NCBI RefSeq assembly: GCF_002838065.1 | Contig: NZ_PIZU01000012.1 | Span: 1 to 64,000, forward strand | DNA length: 64,000 nucleotides | Source of the DNA: Mycobacterium hubeiense | Lineage (GTDB): Bacteria > Actinomycetota > Actinomycetes > Mycobacteriales > Mycobacteriaceae | Direction of reading: 5' to 3' | Part shown: piece after piece, positions 33,150-41,526 of the stretch | Position numbering within the stretch: the stretch's first letter is position 1 | Layout: each line of letters opens with the position of its first letter | Position numbers and translations under genes: made by a program | The notes under the pieces: model-generated | The model's database searches: none | Seen by the model: the letters and a program-made list of their open reading frames with translations, nothing else | What the model was told of the DNA's origin: nothing

Positions 33150-33494
33150 GTGTACGCGGGGTTGATGTGGACCTTGCTGGTCGCCGTCGCCGGCGTCACG
33201 AGTGCCTATGGTGCGCACCGACTTACGGCGGTGTCTTCTAGGCCGCTGATCTCGCTGCCCTTCCAATCGGGATGGGCGCCCGAGGAGCACGCGTTGTCGC
33301 GCTATCACGTCCGCTGGTACCTGGCCACGCTAGTGTTCCTGGCCTTCGACGTCGAAATGCTGTTCATGTATCCCTGGGCGGTCGTCGTCGTCGAGATGGG
33401 CGCCACCGCGGTCATCGAGATGTTTCTGTTTCTGGCCGCGCTGCTCGTCGCGGTCACCTGGGCATGGCGAGAGGGTGCGCTGCGGTGGACCTGA
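33150..33494 (+). CDS. NuoA-like subunit of a complex I-type membrane arm
   Basis: Three-helix protein of about 114 residues with the NuoA signature LVFLAFDVEMLFMYPWA and the preceding YHVRWYL segment. Canonical NuoA has a loop reading YECG between helices 1 and 2 that contacts the quinone site; here it is FQSG, so the conserved Cys and Glu are gone. GTG 33150 with a GGAGGT site was preferred over TTG 33129. It is the first gene of an eight-gene operon behind a copper box and overlaps the next gene by 10 bases. Confidence 0.9.
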   Translation: MYAGLMWTLLVAVAGVTSAYGAHRLTAVSSRPLISLPFQSGWAPEEHALSRYHVRWYLATLVFLAFDVEMLFMYPWAVVVVEMGATAVIEMFLFLAALLVAVTWAWREGALRWT

Positions 33495-34870
33495 ATCGAT
33501 GGCTGGCCAAGTACGCCGCCCGGCGCCCGCATGTGTTCATCGCCGAGCTGCCAGGCAATTGGGCGCTTCGCGCCGCAACACAGAACCTGATCGCTGCGCG
33601 CGGATGGCGGCAAGCCGTCTCACCGGCCGGCGCCGACGTGTTGGCGGTCTGTGGAACCGCGGCCGACGATGAGTTCGACGACCTTATCGATCGCCTCTGG
33701 GACCAGCTGCCAGGCCCCCGCGCTCGGGTCGACATCCGAGATCTGTCGGCGACGCGCTCACAACTGGACCGAGCGGCTGGCGTCCTTATCGACGCCAGGT
33801 GGCAGCGCACAGATGCCCGCGACCGAATACAGTCCGCCGCGCCGATGCCTCAGCACGACGCCGGCGCCGAAGGTCACCACATGCCCCACAGCGCCGCCGG
33901 GCACGGCCGCCCGGCCGACAGTGGCTCCTCTGAAACAGCCCACGGCGGCCATGATGCGAACGGAGACGACGGCAGCGACGACCCCGCAACCCATCACCAA
34001 AAGAGGCAGGGTGACCCTTCGCCACACGGCGGCTCAGATCGTCACCATCCCGAGCAGGACAGCCACGAGCCGGCTGACCACAGCGCACACCAGCATCACG
34101 ACCACGGCGCACACGGTGACCCCGGCGAGGATGGTCATCACGACGTGGGGCACAGCGGTCACCACATGGACCACGGCGATATGGAAATGGCGCCGGCGGG
34201 AATCGCGTTGGCCCAGGGCGGTGAAGACCGCGACGGCTTGGAGATGGACGAGCTGCACGTGCGGCTGGGTCCGTTCCTCGCGTACTGGCCAGCCGGGCTG
34301 GTGCTGCGTTGCGCGCTGCAGGGCGATGTCATCACCACTGCCCAGCCTCAGCTGATGGGCGCCGCCTCCAACGAACAACCGCAGCCGCCGCTGAGCAGCT
34401 GGATGCAGGCAGCCCGCCACACCGACCATATCGTCGACCTCTTGGAGCTGGCCGGCTGGCCTCGCGCGGCCGCGCGCGCACGACGGCTACGCGAGGTACT
34501 GCTGGGTGGCACCGTCGACAGCCGCGCCGCCCGCCAACAGGCCGGCGCGTTGGCCACCGTGGTGCGCCGCTCTCGGGTGCTGCGGTGGGCGCTGCGCGAC
34601 CTCGCCCCAATCGCGGTCGATGACATCGACCGATACGGAATGCCCGCGGCTCTGGCCGGAGATACCTACGATCGGCTGCTCACAAGGCTCGACGTGGTGC
34701 AACGTGCGGTTGGAGACGAGGCCGATGCGCCCCAGTTGCACGTGCCCGACGGCGCCGTCGAGGACATGCTGCCCGACCTGGTCGAGGGTTTAGACGTGGC
34801 CACGGCACGGCTGGTGGTCGCCGGATTAGGTATCGAGCTGTCACCCGCGGAGCGGGGTCAGCATGCCTGA
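33485..34870 (+). CDS. His-rich protein resembling a degenerate NuoB-NuoD fusion
   Basis: Protein of 461 residues. Residues 1-90 recall NuoB (SPAGADVLAVCGTA followed by DRLWDQLPGPRARVDI; compare SP..ADVL.V.G and .YDQMPEP.W in NuoB), but the four Cys that hold cluster N2 are absent. Residues 120-237 form a long insert with more than 35 His plus Asp, Gly and Met. Residues 245-460 recall the start of NuoD (LHVRLGPFLAYWPAGLVLRC for LNMGPQHP..HGVLRL) and its first helices (DHIVDLLELAGWPRAAARA). Quinone-site residues of NuoD are not kept. It may be the only soluble subunit of the complex and its insert a copper buffer or sensor. Family assignment by eye only. Confidence 0.75.
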   Translation: MDLNRWLAKYAARRPHVFIAELPGNWALRAATQNLIAARGWRQAVSPAGADVLAVCGTAADDEFDDLIDRLWDQLPGPRARVDIRDLSATRSQLDRAAGVLIDARWQRTDARDRIQSAAPMPQHDAGAEGHHMPHSAAGHGRPADSGSSETAHGGHDANGDDGSDDPATHHQKRQGDPSPHGGSDRHHPEQDSHEPADHSAHQHHDHGAHGDPGEDGHHDVGHSGHHMDHGDMEMAPAGIALAQGGEDRDGLEMDELHVRLGPFLAYWPAGLVLRCALQGDVITTAQPQLMGAASNEQPQPPLSSWMQAARHTDHIVDLLELAGWPRAAARARRLREVLLGGTVDSRAARQQAGALATVVRRSRVLRWALRDLAPIAVDDIDRYGMPAALAGDTYDRLLTRLDVVQRAVGDEADAPQLHVPDGAVEDMLPDLVEGLDVATARLVVAGLGIELSPAERGQHA

Positions 34871-35792
34871 GGCGACGACAGTCAGTGGCGTGTGGGCGCT
34901 GGCGGCCGCTGCCCTGTTGGCCGTGCTCGTCCTGTTCGCGGCGAGCCTGGACAGCACTCTTTCCGCACGGGCCAACGGCGCGAGCGGCGCGGTGGCCGCA
35001 CCGCTGTTTGAGGCGGCCCGCCTGATGCGTCAGCGTCGCCGGACCCTGGTGGCTGCCGACAAGCTGCTGTGGCGCATCGGGTGCGTCGGCCCGATCGTGG
35101 TCGCTCTGCTGATGATTGTCGTTGTGCCGCTGGGCCGTTGGACGCTGCTGGACCTTGATGTCGGCGTCATGTGGGTCAACGCCGTTGACGTGATGATGTG
35201 GGCGGTGGTGTGGCTGGCCGGCTGGGGACCCAATTCGGTGCATTCGTTGATTGGCGGCTATCGGTTCCTCGCCCACGCGCTGGGTTATGAACTGCCGTTG
35301 ATGTTCGCCCTTGTCGCGCCCGCCGTGGCGGCGGGCAGCTTGCGCGTCGGCGACGTGGCCAGCGCCCAGCACGACCTGTGGTTCGTGGTGTGGATGCCGG
35401 TCGCATTCGTGGCGTATTGCCTTGGTGTGTTGGCGTTTTCGGTGTGGGGCCCGTTCAGCCCGGCGCTTGGGGACGACCTCGCCGGTGGCATGACTGCCGA
35501 GCTGTCCGGGGTTGACCGGCTGGTGTTCGTCGCGGGCCGCTACGCCGTTCTGGTCGCCGGGGCGGCGTTCGCCGTGCCGATGTTTCTCGGCGGCGGCGCC
35601 GGACCGCTGCTGCCCGACTGGATGTGGTCTGTTGTGAAAACCGTTGCGCTGCTTAGCGTGTTGGTGTGGCTGCGGCGAGCGATACCCGCGCTGCGGCCGG
35701 ACAAGTTCATGGAGGTCGGCTGGGTGGTGTTGTTGCCAGCCGTTTTGGCCCAAGACTTAGTGGTGGCGGTCATCGCCATCTGGAGGAGTTGA
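34863..35792 (+). CDS. NuoH-like membrane subunit
   Basis: Eight-helix protein of 309 residues. The NuoH core GWGPNSVHSLIGGYRFLAHA matches canonical GW.SNSKY.L.GG.R..AQ. The loop normally reading PFDLPE.E.EL..G...EYSG is here PFSPALGDDLAGGMTAELSG, so the acidic cluster that lines the quinone chamber and couples it to proton transfer is largely lost. The fold is still complete. The start overlaps the upstream gene by 8 bases. This subunit would link NuoA/J/K to the soluble partner, and the altered loop argues against quinone reduction. Confidence 0.9.
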   Translation: MPEATTVSGVWALAAAALLAVLVLFAASLDSTLSARANGASGAVAAPLFEAARLMRQRRRTLVAADKLLWRIGCVGPIVVALLMIVVVPLGRWTLLDLDVGVMWVNAVDVMMWAVVWLAGWGPNSVHSLIGGYRFLAHALGYELPLMFALVAPAVAAGSLRVGDVASAQHDLWFVVWMPVAFVAYCLGVLAFSVWGPFSPALGDDLAGGMTAELSGVDRLVFVAGRYAVLVAGAAFAVPMFLGGGAGPLLPDWMWSVVKTVALLSVLVWLRRAIPALRPDKFMEVGWVVLLPAVLAQDLVVAVIAIWRS

Positions 35793-35798
35793 CACACC

Positions 35799-36362
35799 AT
35801 GATTGTTCATATCGTGTTCTGGCTGCTCGCGGTCATCGCCGTCGCTGCCGGTGCCGCGGTGTTCTGGGTGGATTCGATGGCGCGCGCAACATATGCGCTG
35901 GCGAGTTCGTTCATTGCGGTCGGTGTCGCAGTTGTTCTGCTGCAGCAGAACTACATCGGCGTGGTCACCATCTTGATGATGGTGATGGAGATGGCGGTGA
36001 TGGCGGTCTACATGGTCATGTTCATGGGCATGAATCCGGCGCTGATGCCGATGAGCATGGTTCACGACAACCGCCGCGCACTAGTCGCTGCCGGGGCCAC
36101 CTTTGTCTTCCTGGCTTCTGGGATTGTGCTGATCGACTGGCCCGCCCGGCAGGGCCAGCCGCCGCCGGACGTCACCATGGCACTCGGCGAGGCGTTGATG
36201 GGTCCGCACATGCTGACGATGGCGGTGATCAGCCCGGTGATGGTCGCCACGATCGTGGCCGGGGTGGTGTTGGCGGCCGCCCGTACCCGTTACGACCGTT
36301 TCGGTGACGATCTCAAACACCGCCCCGCACGTGACCCGCAACCCGGAGGGGTGGGCCGATGA
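35799..36362 (+). CDS. NuoJ-like membrane subunit with Met-rich third helix
   Basis: Five-helix protein of 187 residues matching NuoJ in length, order and N-terminal pattern (helix 1, then DSMARATYALASSFIAVGV for the usual NPVHA.L.L..SF). Residues 60-87 contain 12 Met (ILMMVMEMAVMAVYMVMF, GMNPALMPMSM) where canonical NuoJ helix 3 has the YAGAIMVLF pi-bulge. MxM and MPMxM spacings resemble soft-metal sites of copper transporters. A Glu sits in the middle of this helix. Together with the copper box this suggests copper interaction, which remains inference. The stop overlaps the nuoK-like start. Confidence 0.88.
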   Translation: MIVHIVFWLLAVIAVAAGAAVFWVDSMARATYALASSFIAVGVAVVLLQQNYIGVVTILMMVMEMAVMAVYMVMFMGMNPALMPMSMVHDNRRALVAAGATFVFLASGIVLIDWPARQGQPPPDVTMALGEALMGPHMLTMAVISPVMVATIVAGVVLAAARTRYDRFGDDLKHRPARDPQPGGVGR

Positions 36363-36661
36363 CCTTGCAGACGGTGTTGTTGGTGGCGGCAGCGGTGTTC
36401 AGCGTCGGGCTCTACGGTGCGCTGTCTCAGCAAGTTGTGGTGATGGTGATGATGGGCCTGGAGTTGATGATCAACGCGATCATCCTTGCCGGCGCGGGGT
36501 TTTGGTGGTTTGTGATGCCGGCGCCCAGCGGCCAGGTGTTGCTGCTGGTGGTCATCGCCGCCATGACGGTGGAGATGGCGATGGGGTTCGCGGTGGCCAC
36601 GGCGCTGCACCGGGAGCGTCGCGCGGACATGACCGATATGGCAGCCGAGCTTTCCGGATGA
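36359..36661 (+). CDS. NuoK-like membrane subunit
   Basis: Three-helix protein of 100 residues, the usual NuoK size. Both buried glutamates of the proton path are retained: MGLELMINAIIL for the canonical IELMLNAVNL (helix 2), and MTVEMAMGFAVATAL for the canonical AAE.A.GLAI (helix 3). The polar track of the membrane arm is therefore intact here although the quinone end is not. Extra Met residues (VVVMVMMGLELM) again stand out. It is translationally coupled to the NuoJ-like gene, with 7 bases before the NuoL-like start. Confidence 0.92.
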   Translation: MTLQTVLLVAAAVFSVGLYGALSQQVVVMVMMGLELMINAIILAGAGFWWFVMPAPSGQVLLLVVIAAMTVEMAMGFAVATALHRERRADMTDMAAELSG

Positions 36662-36668
36662 GCAGCAC

Positions 36669-38519
36669 GTGAGCTCGGCGCTGCTGTGGCTGCTGGTCGC
36701 TGCGCCGGCCGCGGTCGGAGTCGGTTTGTTGATCTGCCGCCGCGACGATCGGTGGGTCGACGTGATTTCGATGGTCACCGCGCTTGGGTGCGTCGCTGTG
36801 TCGGTCGTGGTGTCGGTGGCGCGGCCGTCGGTGCAAGTGGCGTTCATGGCTGGCGCGCCCTTTGGTCTTGGGGTCGACGTGCTCGCCGGGACCGTGCTGC
36901 CGGCGGTCACCACCGTGACGTTGCTGGTGTTGATGTTTTCTGCCGGGAACATCCGCGAGGCGCGGGGCCGGTTTCACGGGTTGATGCTGGTGTTCGCCGC
37001 CGCCGCCATCCTGACGGTGACCGCCGCGACGCTGCCCGCGCTGCTGCTGGGTTGGGAGGTGATGGGGGCGGCATCGTACGCCCTGATCGGGTTTTGGTGG
37101 CGCGAGCAATACCGCGTATCGGATGGGCTCACCGCGTTCGTGACCACCCGCACCGCCGATCTTGGCCTGTATCTGGCCGCCGGCGCCGCGCTGGCTGGCG
37201 GCGCTGGGATGGCGCTGGGCAGTTTCGCCGATGCGCGGGGTGGGTGGCGCGATGTGATCGCGCTCGGGGTGCTCGTGTCGGCGCTCGGCAAGGCGGCGCA
37301 GCTGCCGTTCTCCTTTTGGCTGTCGCGGGCGATGTCGGGTCCCAGTCCTGTTAGCGCCCTGCTGCATTCGGCGGCGATGGTGGCGATGGGCGGATTCTTG
37401 TTGTTGCGGACGCAACCCTTGCTGGCCGCCACCGGCTGGGCGGCGACCGCGGCGGCATGGGCGGGAGTGCTCACCGCAGTCGTTATCGGCGCTGTCGCGG
37501 TCGCCCAGCGCGACATCAAGCAGCTGCTCGCCGCGTCCACCGCAGCGCAGCTGGGATTCGTGGTGATGGCCGCGGGGGTGGCGGCCGTCGGCGGGGGCGC
37601 CGCGCACCTGGTTGCGCACGCCGCCACCAAGGCCGGCTTGTTCCTCGCCGCGGGCGCTTGGTTGTCGCTGCTGGGCACCCAGCGTCTGGACGACTTGCAC
37701 GGTGTGGCGCGGCGCTGGCGGGTGGTGGGGTGGTCGGCGACGATCGCGGCACTGACGTTGGCGGGGGTTGCGCCGCTGTCGTTGTGGGCTACCAAGGATG
37801 CGGTGTTGACTGCTGCCGCGCAGCACTCGCCCGTGTTGTACGTGTTGGGGTTACTGGCCTCGGCGCTGTCGGCGGCGTATGCGGCGAAGATGCTGGTGGT
37901 GATCTGGGCGCGGCCCTCGACGGAGCTGACGGCCACGTCGCCGGCCGCGGCGGCCCGCCCCGTCCCACGCCGGCACACCGGGCTCGAGCAGGCGCCGCTT
38001 GTGGTCCTGGCCGCGGGGGCAATGTTTTTGGGTGTGCTGGCTCTGCCGCCGGTGGGGTCCATCGTTGCGCGTGCGCTCGACGGCGAGCAGCCGATCACTC
38101 ATCCCGGCGTGGCCGAGCTGGTCGGTTCGGCGGCCCTTGCTCTCATCGTGGTGGCCGCGGTGGCGCGCTGGGGCGTGCCCGAACCGCGTTGGGCTGCATC
38201 CTGGTTGGGCCTTCAGCGCGCCGCGCACCTGCTGGTGGTCGCCCCGACCATGGCTGCCGCCCGGGTGGCGGCCCGATTCGATGACACGGTGCTCGACCGG
38301 GCGGTCGACGCCACGGCGATCGTGGTGTTGCGCGCGGCGGGCCGGGCCGCTCGGACCGACACCGGGGCGGTGGACCGCGCGGTGGAGGCGGTGGCCGCGC
38401 GGGTGGGACGGTTCGGTCAGCTGGCGCGCCGACCGCAAACCGGGCAGCTGCATCAGTACTACTTGGCCGCCGGAGTGCTGCTGGTCGCCGGCTTCGTGCT
38501 CATCGTGACGGTGAGGTGA
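36669..38519 (+). CDS. NuoL-like antiporter subunit
   Basis: Antiporter-type subunit of 616 residues with more than 14 helices. Key residues are kept: Glu in LLGWEVMGAASYALIGFWW (helix 5), Lys in GKAAQLPFSFWLSRAMSGP (helix 7), His in SALLHSAAMV, and Lys in HAATKAGLFLAAGAWL (helix 12 region). It should be able to move protons. The last 100 residues contain an amphipathic stretch (RAAGRAARTDTGAVDRAVEAV) before the final helix and may be the lateral piston-like helix. The GTG start follows the NuoK-like stop closely. Good by-eye agreement with NuoL throughout. Confidence 0.94.
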   Translation: MSSALLWLLVAAPAAVGVGLLICRRDDRWVDVISMVTALGCVAVSVVVSVARPSVQVAFMAGAPFGLGVDVLAGTVLPAVTTVTLLVLMFSAGNIREARGRFHGLMLVFAAAAILTVTAATLPALLLGWEVMGAASYALIGFWWREQYRVSDGLTAFVTTRTADLGLYLAAGAALAGGAGMALGSFADARGGWRDVIALGVLVSALGKAAQLPFSFWLSRAMSGPSPVSALLHSAAMVAMGGFLLLRTQPLLAATGWAATAAAWAGVLTAVVIGAVAVAQRDIKQLLAASTAAQLGFVVMAAGVAAVGGGAAHLVAHAATKAGLFLAAGAWLSLLGTQRLDDLHGVARRWRVVGWSATIAALTLAGVAPLSLWATKDAVLTAAAQHSPVLYVLGLLASALSAAYAAKMLVVIWARPSTELTATSPAAAARPVPRRHTGLEQAPLVVLAAGAMFLGVLALPPVGSIVARALDGEQPITHPGVAELVGSAALALIVVAAVARWGVPEPRWAASWLGLQRAAHLLVVAPTMAAARVAARFDDTVLDRAVDATAIVVLRAAGRAARTDTGAVDRAVEAVAARVGRFGQLARRPQTGQLHQYYLAAGVLLVAGFVLIVTVR

Positions 38520-38523
38520 CGTC

Positions 38524-40014
38524 GTGCTCAGTGTGATCGTGTTCTTGCCGCTGGCCGCTGCGCTGGCGCTGCTGGCCGCGCCCCGGTTGGCCGGGCGCGC
38601 CGCCAACGCGATGTGGGTGGCGGTCACCGTGATCGACGTGGCGCTCGTCGTGGTGGTGTGGGCGCGCTACGACGCCCCGGCGGTCAACGAGTTGGCGTTC
38701 GAGGAGCAGGTCCCGTGGATCCCCGGCGTCAACAGCAGCTACCACATCGGCGTTGATGGTTTGTCGCTGCCGCTGGTGGTGATGACCGCGGTGATCTTCC
38801 TGGCCTGCGCGATCTACGGGCTGCGCAATGAGGACCGGCCCAGGTTGCAGGCCGCGTTGTTTCTGTTCCTGCAAAGCGTCAGCCTCGGGTTGTTCGTCGC
38901 CGCGGATCTGATCTTGTTCTTCGTCTTCTTCGATTTGTCGATCGTGGCGATGTACTTCGTCATCGCCGGCTGGGGACACGGCGACGCGGCCCGCTCGGCG
39001 CTGAAGTTCTTCCTGTATACGTTCCTGGGATCGCTGGCGCTGCTGGTGGGCTTTATCGGCCTATATATCGCCGCCGATCCGCATACCTTCGACATGGTCG
39101 AGTTGGCGGCGACCACACCGTTGGCGCGCAGCCCGCTGGCGGGCGGCTTGGTGTTGGCCGCGATCCTGCTCGGACTGGCGGTCAAGACACCCACCGTCCC
39201 CTTCCACACGTGGCTGCCGCCGGCGCACACCGACGCGCCTGCCGTCGGGTCGGCGGTGCTGGCCGGGGTGCTGCTGAAAATGGGCACGTACGGGTTCGTG
39301 CGGATCGCGATGCCGATGCTGCCGCAGGCATGGCGCGAGTGGGCGTGGCCGATCATCGCCGTCGGGGTCGTATCGGTGATCTACGGGGCGCTGGTCGCGC
39401 TGGCCCAAAACGACCTCAAACGCATGATCGCCTACACCTCGGTCAACCACATGGGCTACGTCGTGGTGGCCGTCGGCGCTGCCGGGCTGACCGCGGCGGG
39501 CACCGCCGACGCGCGAGGGGTCGCGGTGGTCGGTGCGGTCACCCAGATGGTCAGCCACGGCCTGATCACGGCCGCCCTGTTTCTGCTCGCCGGGGTGTTC
39601 TATGACCGGGCGGGCAGCTATGACATGGACTCCTACGGCGGCCTGGCCGGCTCGGCGCCCAAACTCGCCGCGCTGTTCGCCGTGGGCGCGTTCGCCTCAC
39701 TGGGATTGCCGGGGTTTTCCGGTTTCATCGCCGAATTCCAGATCTTCGCCGGCAGCATCGCCGCCTCTCCGGTCACGGCGCTGGCTCTGCCCGGCATTCT
39801 GCTTACCGCCGCGCTGTTTCTGCGCGCGCTGCAACGCGTCTTCACCGGTCCCACGCGTGGGCATGCTGTCGACTTCACCGACGTGCGGGTCCCTGAGACC
39901 GCTTCGGTGTCAATCCTTCTCGTGCTCAGTGTGGCCATCGGCCTGGTTCCCCGACCGCTGCTGGACCTGATCGAACCGGCCGCTGCCGCGCTGGTGGCGC
40001 TCGTCGGGAGATAA
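38524..40014 (+). CDS. NuoM-like antiporter subunit
   Basis: Antiporter-type subunit of 496 residues. The helix 5 motif, canonically FFE, reads FFDLSIVAMYFVI, an Asp for Glu change at a coupling site. The helix 7 block VKTPTVPFHTWLPPAHTDAP and its following GVLLKMGTYGFVRI are canonical, including Lys and His. Asn-Asp-Leu-Lys-Arg in the central helix (QNDLKRMIAYTSVNHMGY) is intact. It should form a proton half-channel with modest change. GTG start 5 bases after the NuoL-like stop. Confidence 0.94.
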   Translation: MLSVIVFLPLAAALALLAAPRLAGRAANAMWVAVTVIDVALVVVVWARYDAPAVNELAFEEQVPWIPGVNSSYHIGVDGLSLPLVVMTAVIFLACAIYGLRNEDRPRLQAALFLFLQSVSLGLFVAADLILFFVFFDLSIVAMYFVIAGWGHGDAARSALKFFLYTFLGSLALLVGFIGLYIAADPHTFDMVELAATTPLARSPLAGGLVLAAILLGLAVKTPTVPFHTWLPPAHTDAPAVGSAVLAGVLLKMGTYGFVRIAMPMLPQAWREWAWPIIAVGVVSVIYGALVALAQNDLKRMIAYTSVNHMGYVVVAVGAAGLTAAGTADARGVAVVGAVTQMVSHGLITAALFLLAGVFYDRAGSYDMDSYGGLAGSAPKLAALFAVGAFASLGLPGFSGFIAEFQIFAGSIAASPVTALALPGILLTAALFLRALQRVFTGPTRGHAVDFTDVRVPETASVSILLVLSVAIGLVPRPLLDLIEPAAAALVALVGR

Positions 40015-40017
40015 GCG

Positions 40018-41427
40018 GTGAATCCCGAGGCGGCAATGCGGCCACTGCTTGTGGCGCCGGAGATGATGATGTTCGGCGCCGGTCTGGTGGCGCTGATCGC
40101 GGGGTCGTTTCTGCGCCGGCAGCGGCAGTGGTGGGTCGGCGTCATGGCGGTCGCGGTGCAGGCCGGCGTCATCGGTGTCGCTGTGGTGCAGATGGTCGGC
40201 CCGGATCAAATGGCTTTCGAGGGCGCGTTTTCCGTCGACACCGCGACGGGCGTGGCGCGGATCGCCTGTGCGGCTGGATTGTTGTTGATTTGGGCGGTGG
40301 CCGGTGCGGAGATGCGGGATTCGCCGCGGGAAGCCGAAACCTATGCGCTGCTGATGTTTTCGGCCAGCGGGGTCCTGGTTCTGGCTGGCGCGGAGGACCT
40401 GTTGCTGCTGGTGGCCGGATACTTTCTGGCCAGTATCCCGCTCTACGGGCTAGTGGGATTGGTGCGCTCGGCCGCCGCGGCCGAGGCCGCCATGAAGGCC
40501 TATCTGATGGGTGCGTTGTTCGGGATCTTGCTGATGTTGGGCGTCACGATTCTTTACGGCCTGACCGGCGCGACGCGTTACCCGCAGCTGGCGATGGCCC
40601 TGGGCGGCGCTCCGGCGGTGGCGGTCGCGGCCGGAGTGGTCGGGGTGCTGGCGGGCCTGATGTTCGAGGCCGGTGGTGTGCCGGCGCACTTTTGGGTGCC
40701 CGACGCCGCGCAGGGCGCCAACGCCACGGCCGCGACCTTTCTGACCACCGTGCCCAAGATCGGGGCCCTGGTGGCGCTGTATCGGCTCTCCACTGTTCTG
40801 CCGGACACCCTGGCGTGGCCGGTGTTGATCGCCGTATTTGCGGTCGCCAGTATGACTTTGGGGAACCTGGCTGCCTATTGGCAGCAGGATCCGCGCCGGC
40901 TTCTGGGGTGGTCCACGGTCAGCCAGGTCGGCTATCTTCTCGTGCCGATCACCGTCGCCGGCAGCAGCGAGTTGGCGCTGCCCTCGCTGCTGTTTTACCT
41001 GGGCGGCTATACCGTCACGAACATCGCGGCGTTCGCAGTGACCGCGGCGCTGCCGGGGCGCCGCGATCTCGATTCCTATCGCGGCTTGGCCCGAACCCGC
41101 CCGTGGCTGGCGGGCGCGCTGGTCGTGGCGCTACTGGGTCTGGTGGGCACCCCGCCGACCGCGGTGTTCATCGGCAAGGTCACCACCGCCGCCGCAGCCT
41201 GGGACGGTCGGTATGCGTGGCTGGCCGTCGTGGTGTTCGTCAACACGCTGGTCAGCCTGTTCTACTACCTGCGCTGGATCATCCCTGCCTTCGCGCGCCC
41301 CGACGCGGCCGGCGATGCCGACGAACCGGCGGCCCAGCATTGGCCCGCCCGCGCCGCGGTGTTGGCCGCCGCGCTCAGCCTCCTTCTGGGCATCATCGCC
41401 GGGCCGGTTTGGCAGCTAGTGACCTGA
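40018..41427 (+). CDS. NuoN-like antiporter subunit with altered channel residues
   Basis: Antiporter-type subunit of 469 residues, last gene of the operon. The overall NuoN pattern is clear (VPAHFWVPDAAQGANATAATF, PKIGALVALYRLS, RRLLGWSTVSQVGYLLVP), but two channel positions differ. The helix 5 Glu (canonical DLL.LF.ALE..SL) is absent in DLLLLVAGYFLASIPLYG. The helix 7 Lys (canonical FK..A.PFH.W) is Glu in MFEAGGVPAHFW. So this subunit may no longer translocate protons, or does so differently. Alignment is by eye. The next 99 bases before the convergent MPT63-like gene show nothing. Confidence 0.93.
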   Translation: MNPEAAMRPLLVAPEMMMFGAGLVALIAGSFLRRQRQWWVGVMAVAVQAGVIGVAVVQMVGPDQMAFEGAFSVDTATGVARIACAAGLLLIWAVAGAEMRDSPREAETYALLMFSASGVLVLAGAEDLLLLVAGYFLASIPLYGLVGLVRSAAAAEAAMKAYLMGALFGILLMLGVTILYGLTGATRYPQLAMALGGAPAVAVAAGVVGVLAGLMFEAGGVPAHFWVPDAAQGANATAATFLTTVPKIGALVALYRLSTVLPDTLAWPVLIAVFAVASMTLGNLAAYWQQDPRRLLGWSTVSQVGYLLVPITVAGSSELALPSLLFYLGGYTVTNIAAFAVTAALPGRRDLDSYRGLARTRPWLAGALVVALLGLVGTPPTAVFIGKVTTAAAAWDGRYAWLAVVVFVNTLVSLFYYLRWIIPAFARPDAAGDADEPAAQHWPARAAVLAAALSLLLGIIAGPVWQLVT

Positions 41428-41526
41428 GCCGCATCGTCATCGATGCAGGTTTCGCGCAGCGATATGACCGGACAGTGTCCGGAAGTCATTGCAGGACAAG
41501 GGCAACACAGCCCATGTGATGAGTCA

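Noticed and set aside
37457..38284. Plus-strand frame inside the NuoL-like gene
   Set aside because: Out-of-frame shadow with Gly/Arg-rich composition; NuoL-like reading is unambiguous.
33150..41427. Annotating the operon as an ordinary NADH dehydrogenase I
   Set aside because: No NuoC/E/F/G/I and no FeS-ligating NuoB; the quinone-site residues of NuoA and NuoH equivalents are not kept.
33150..41427. An Mrp-type Na+/H+ antiporter
   Set aside because: NuoA, NuoH, NuoJ and three separate NuoL/M/N-type subunits are present in complex I order; MrpE/F/G-type genes are absent.
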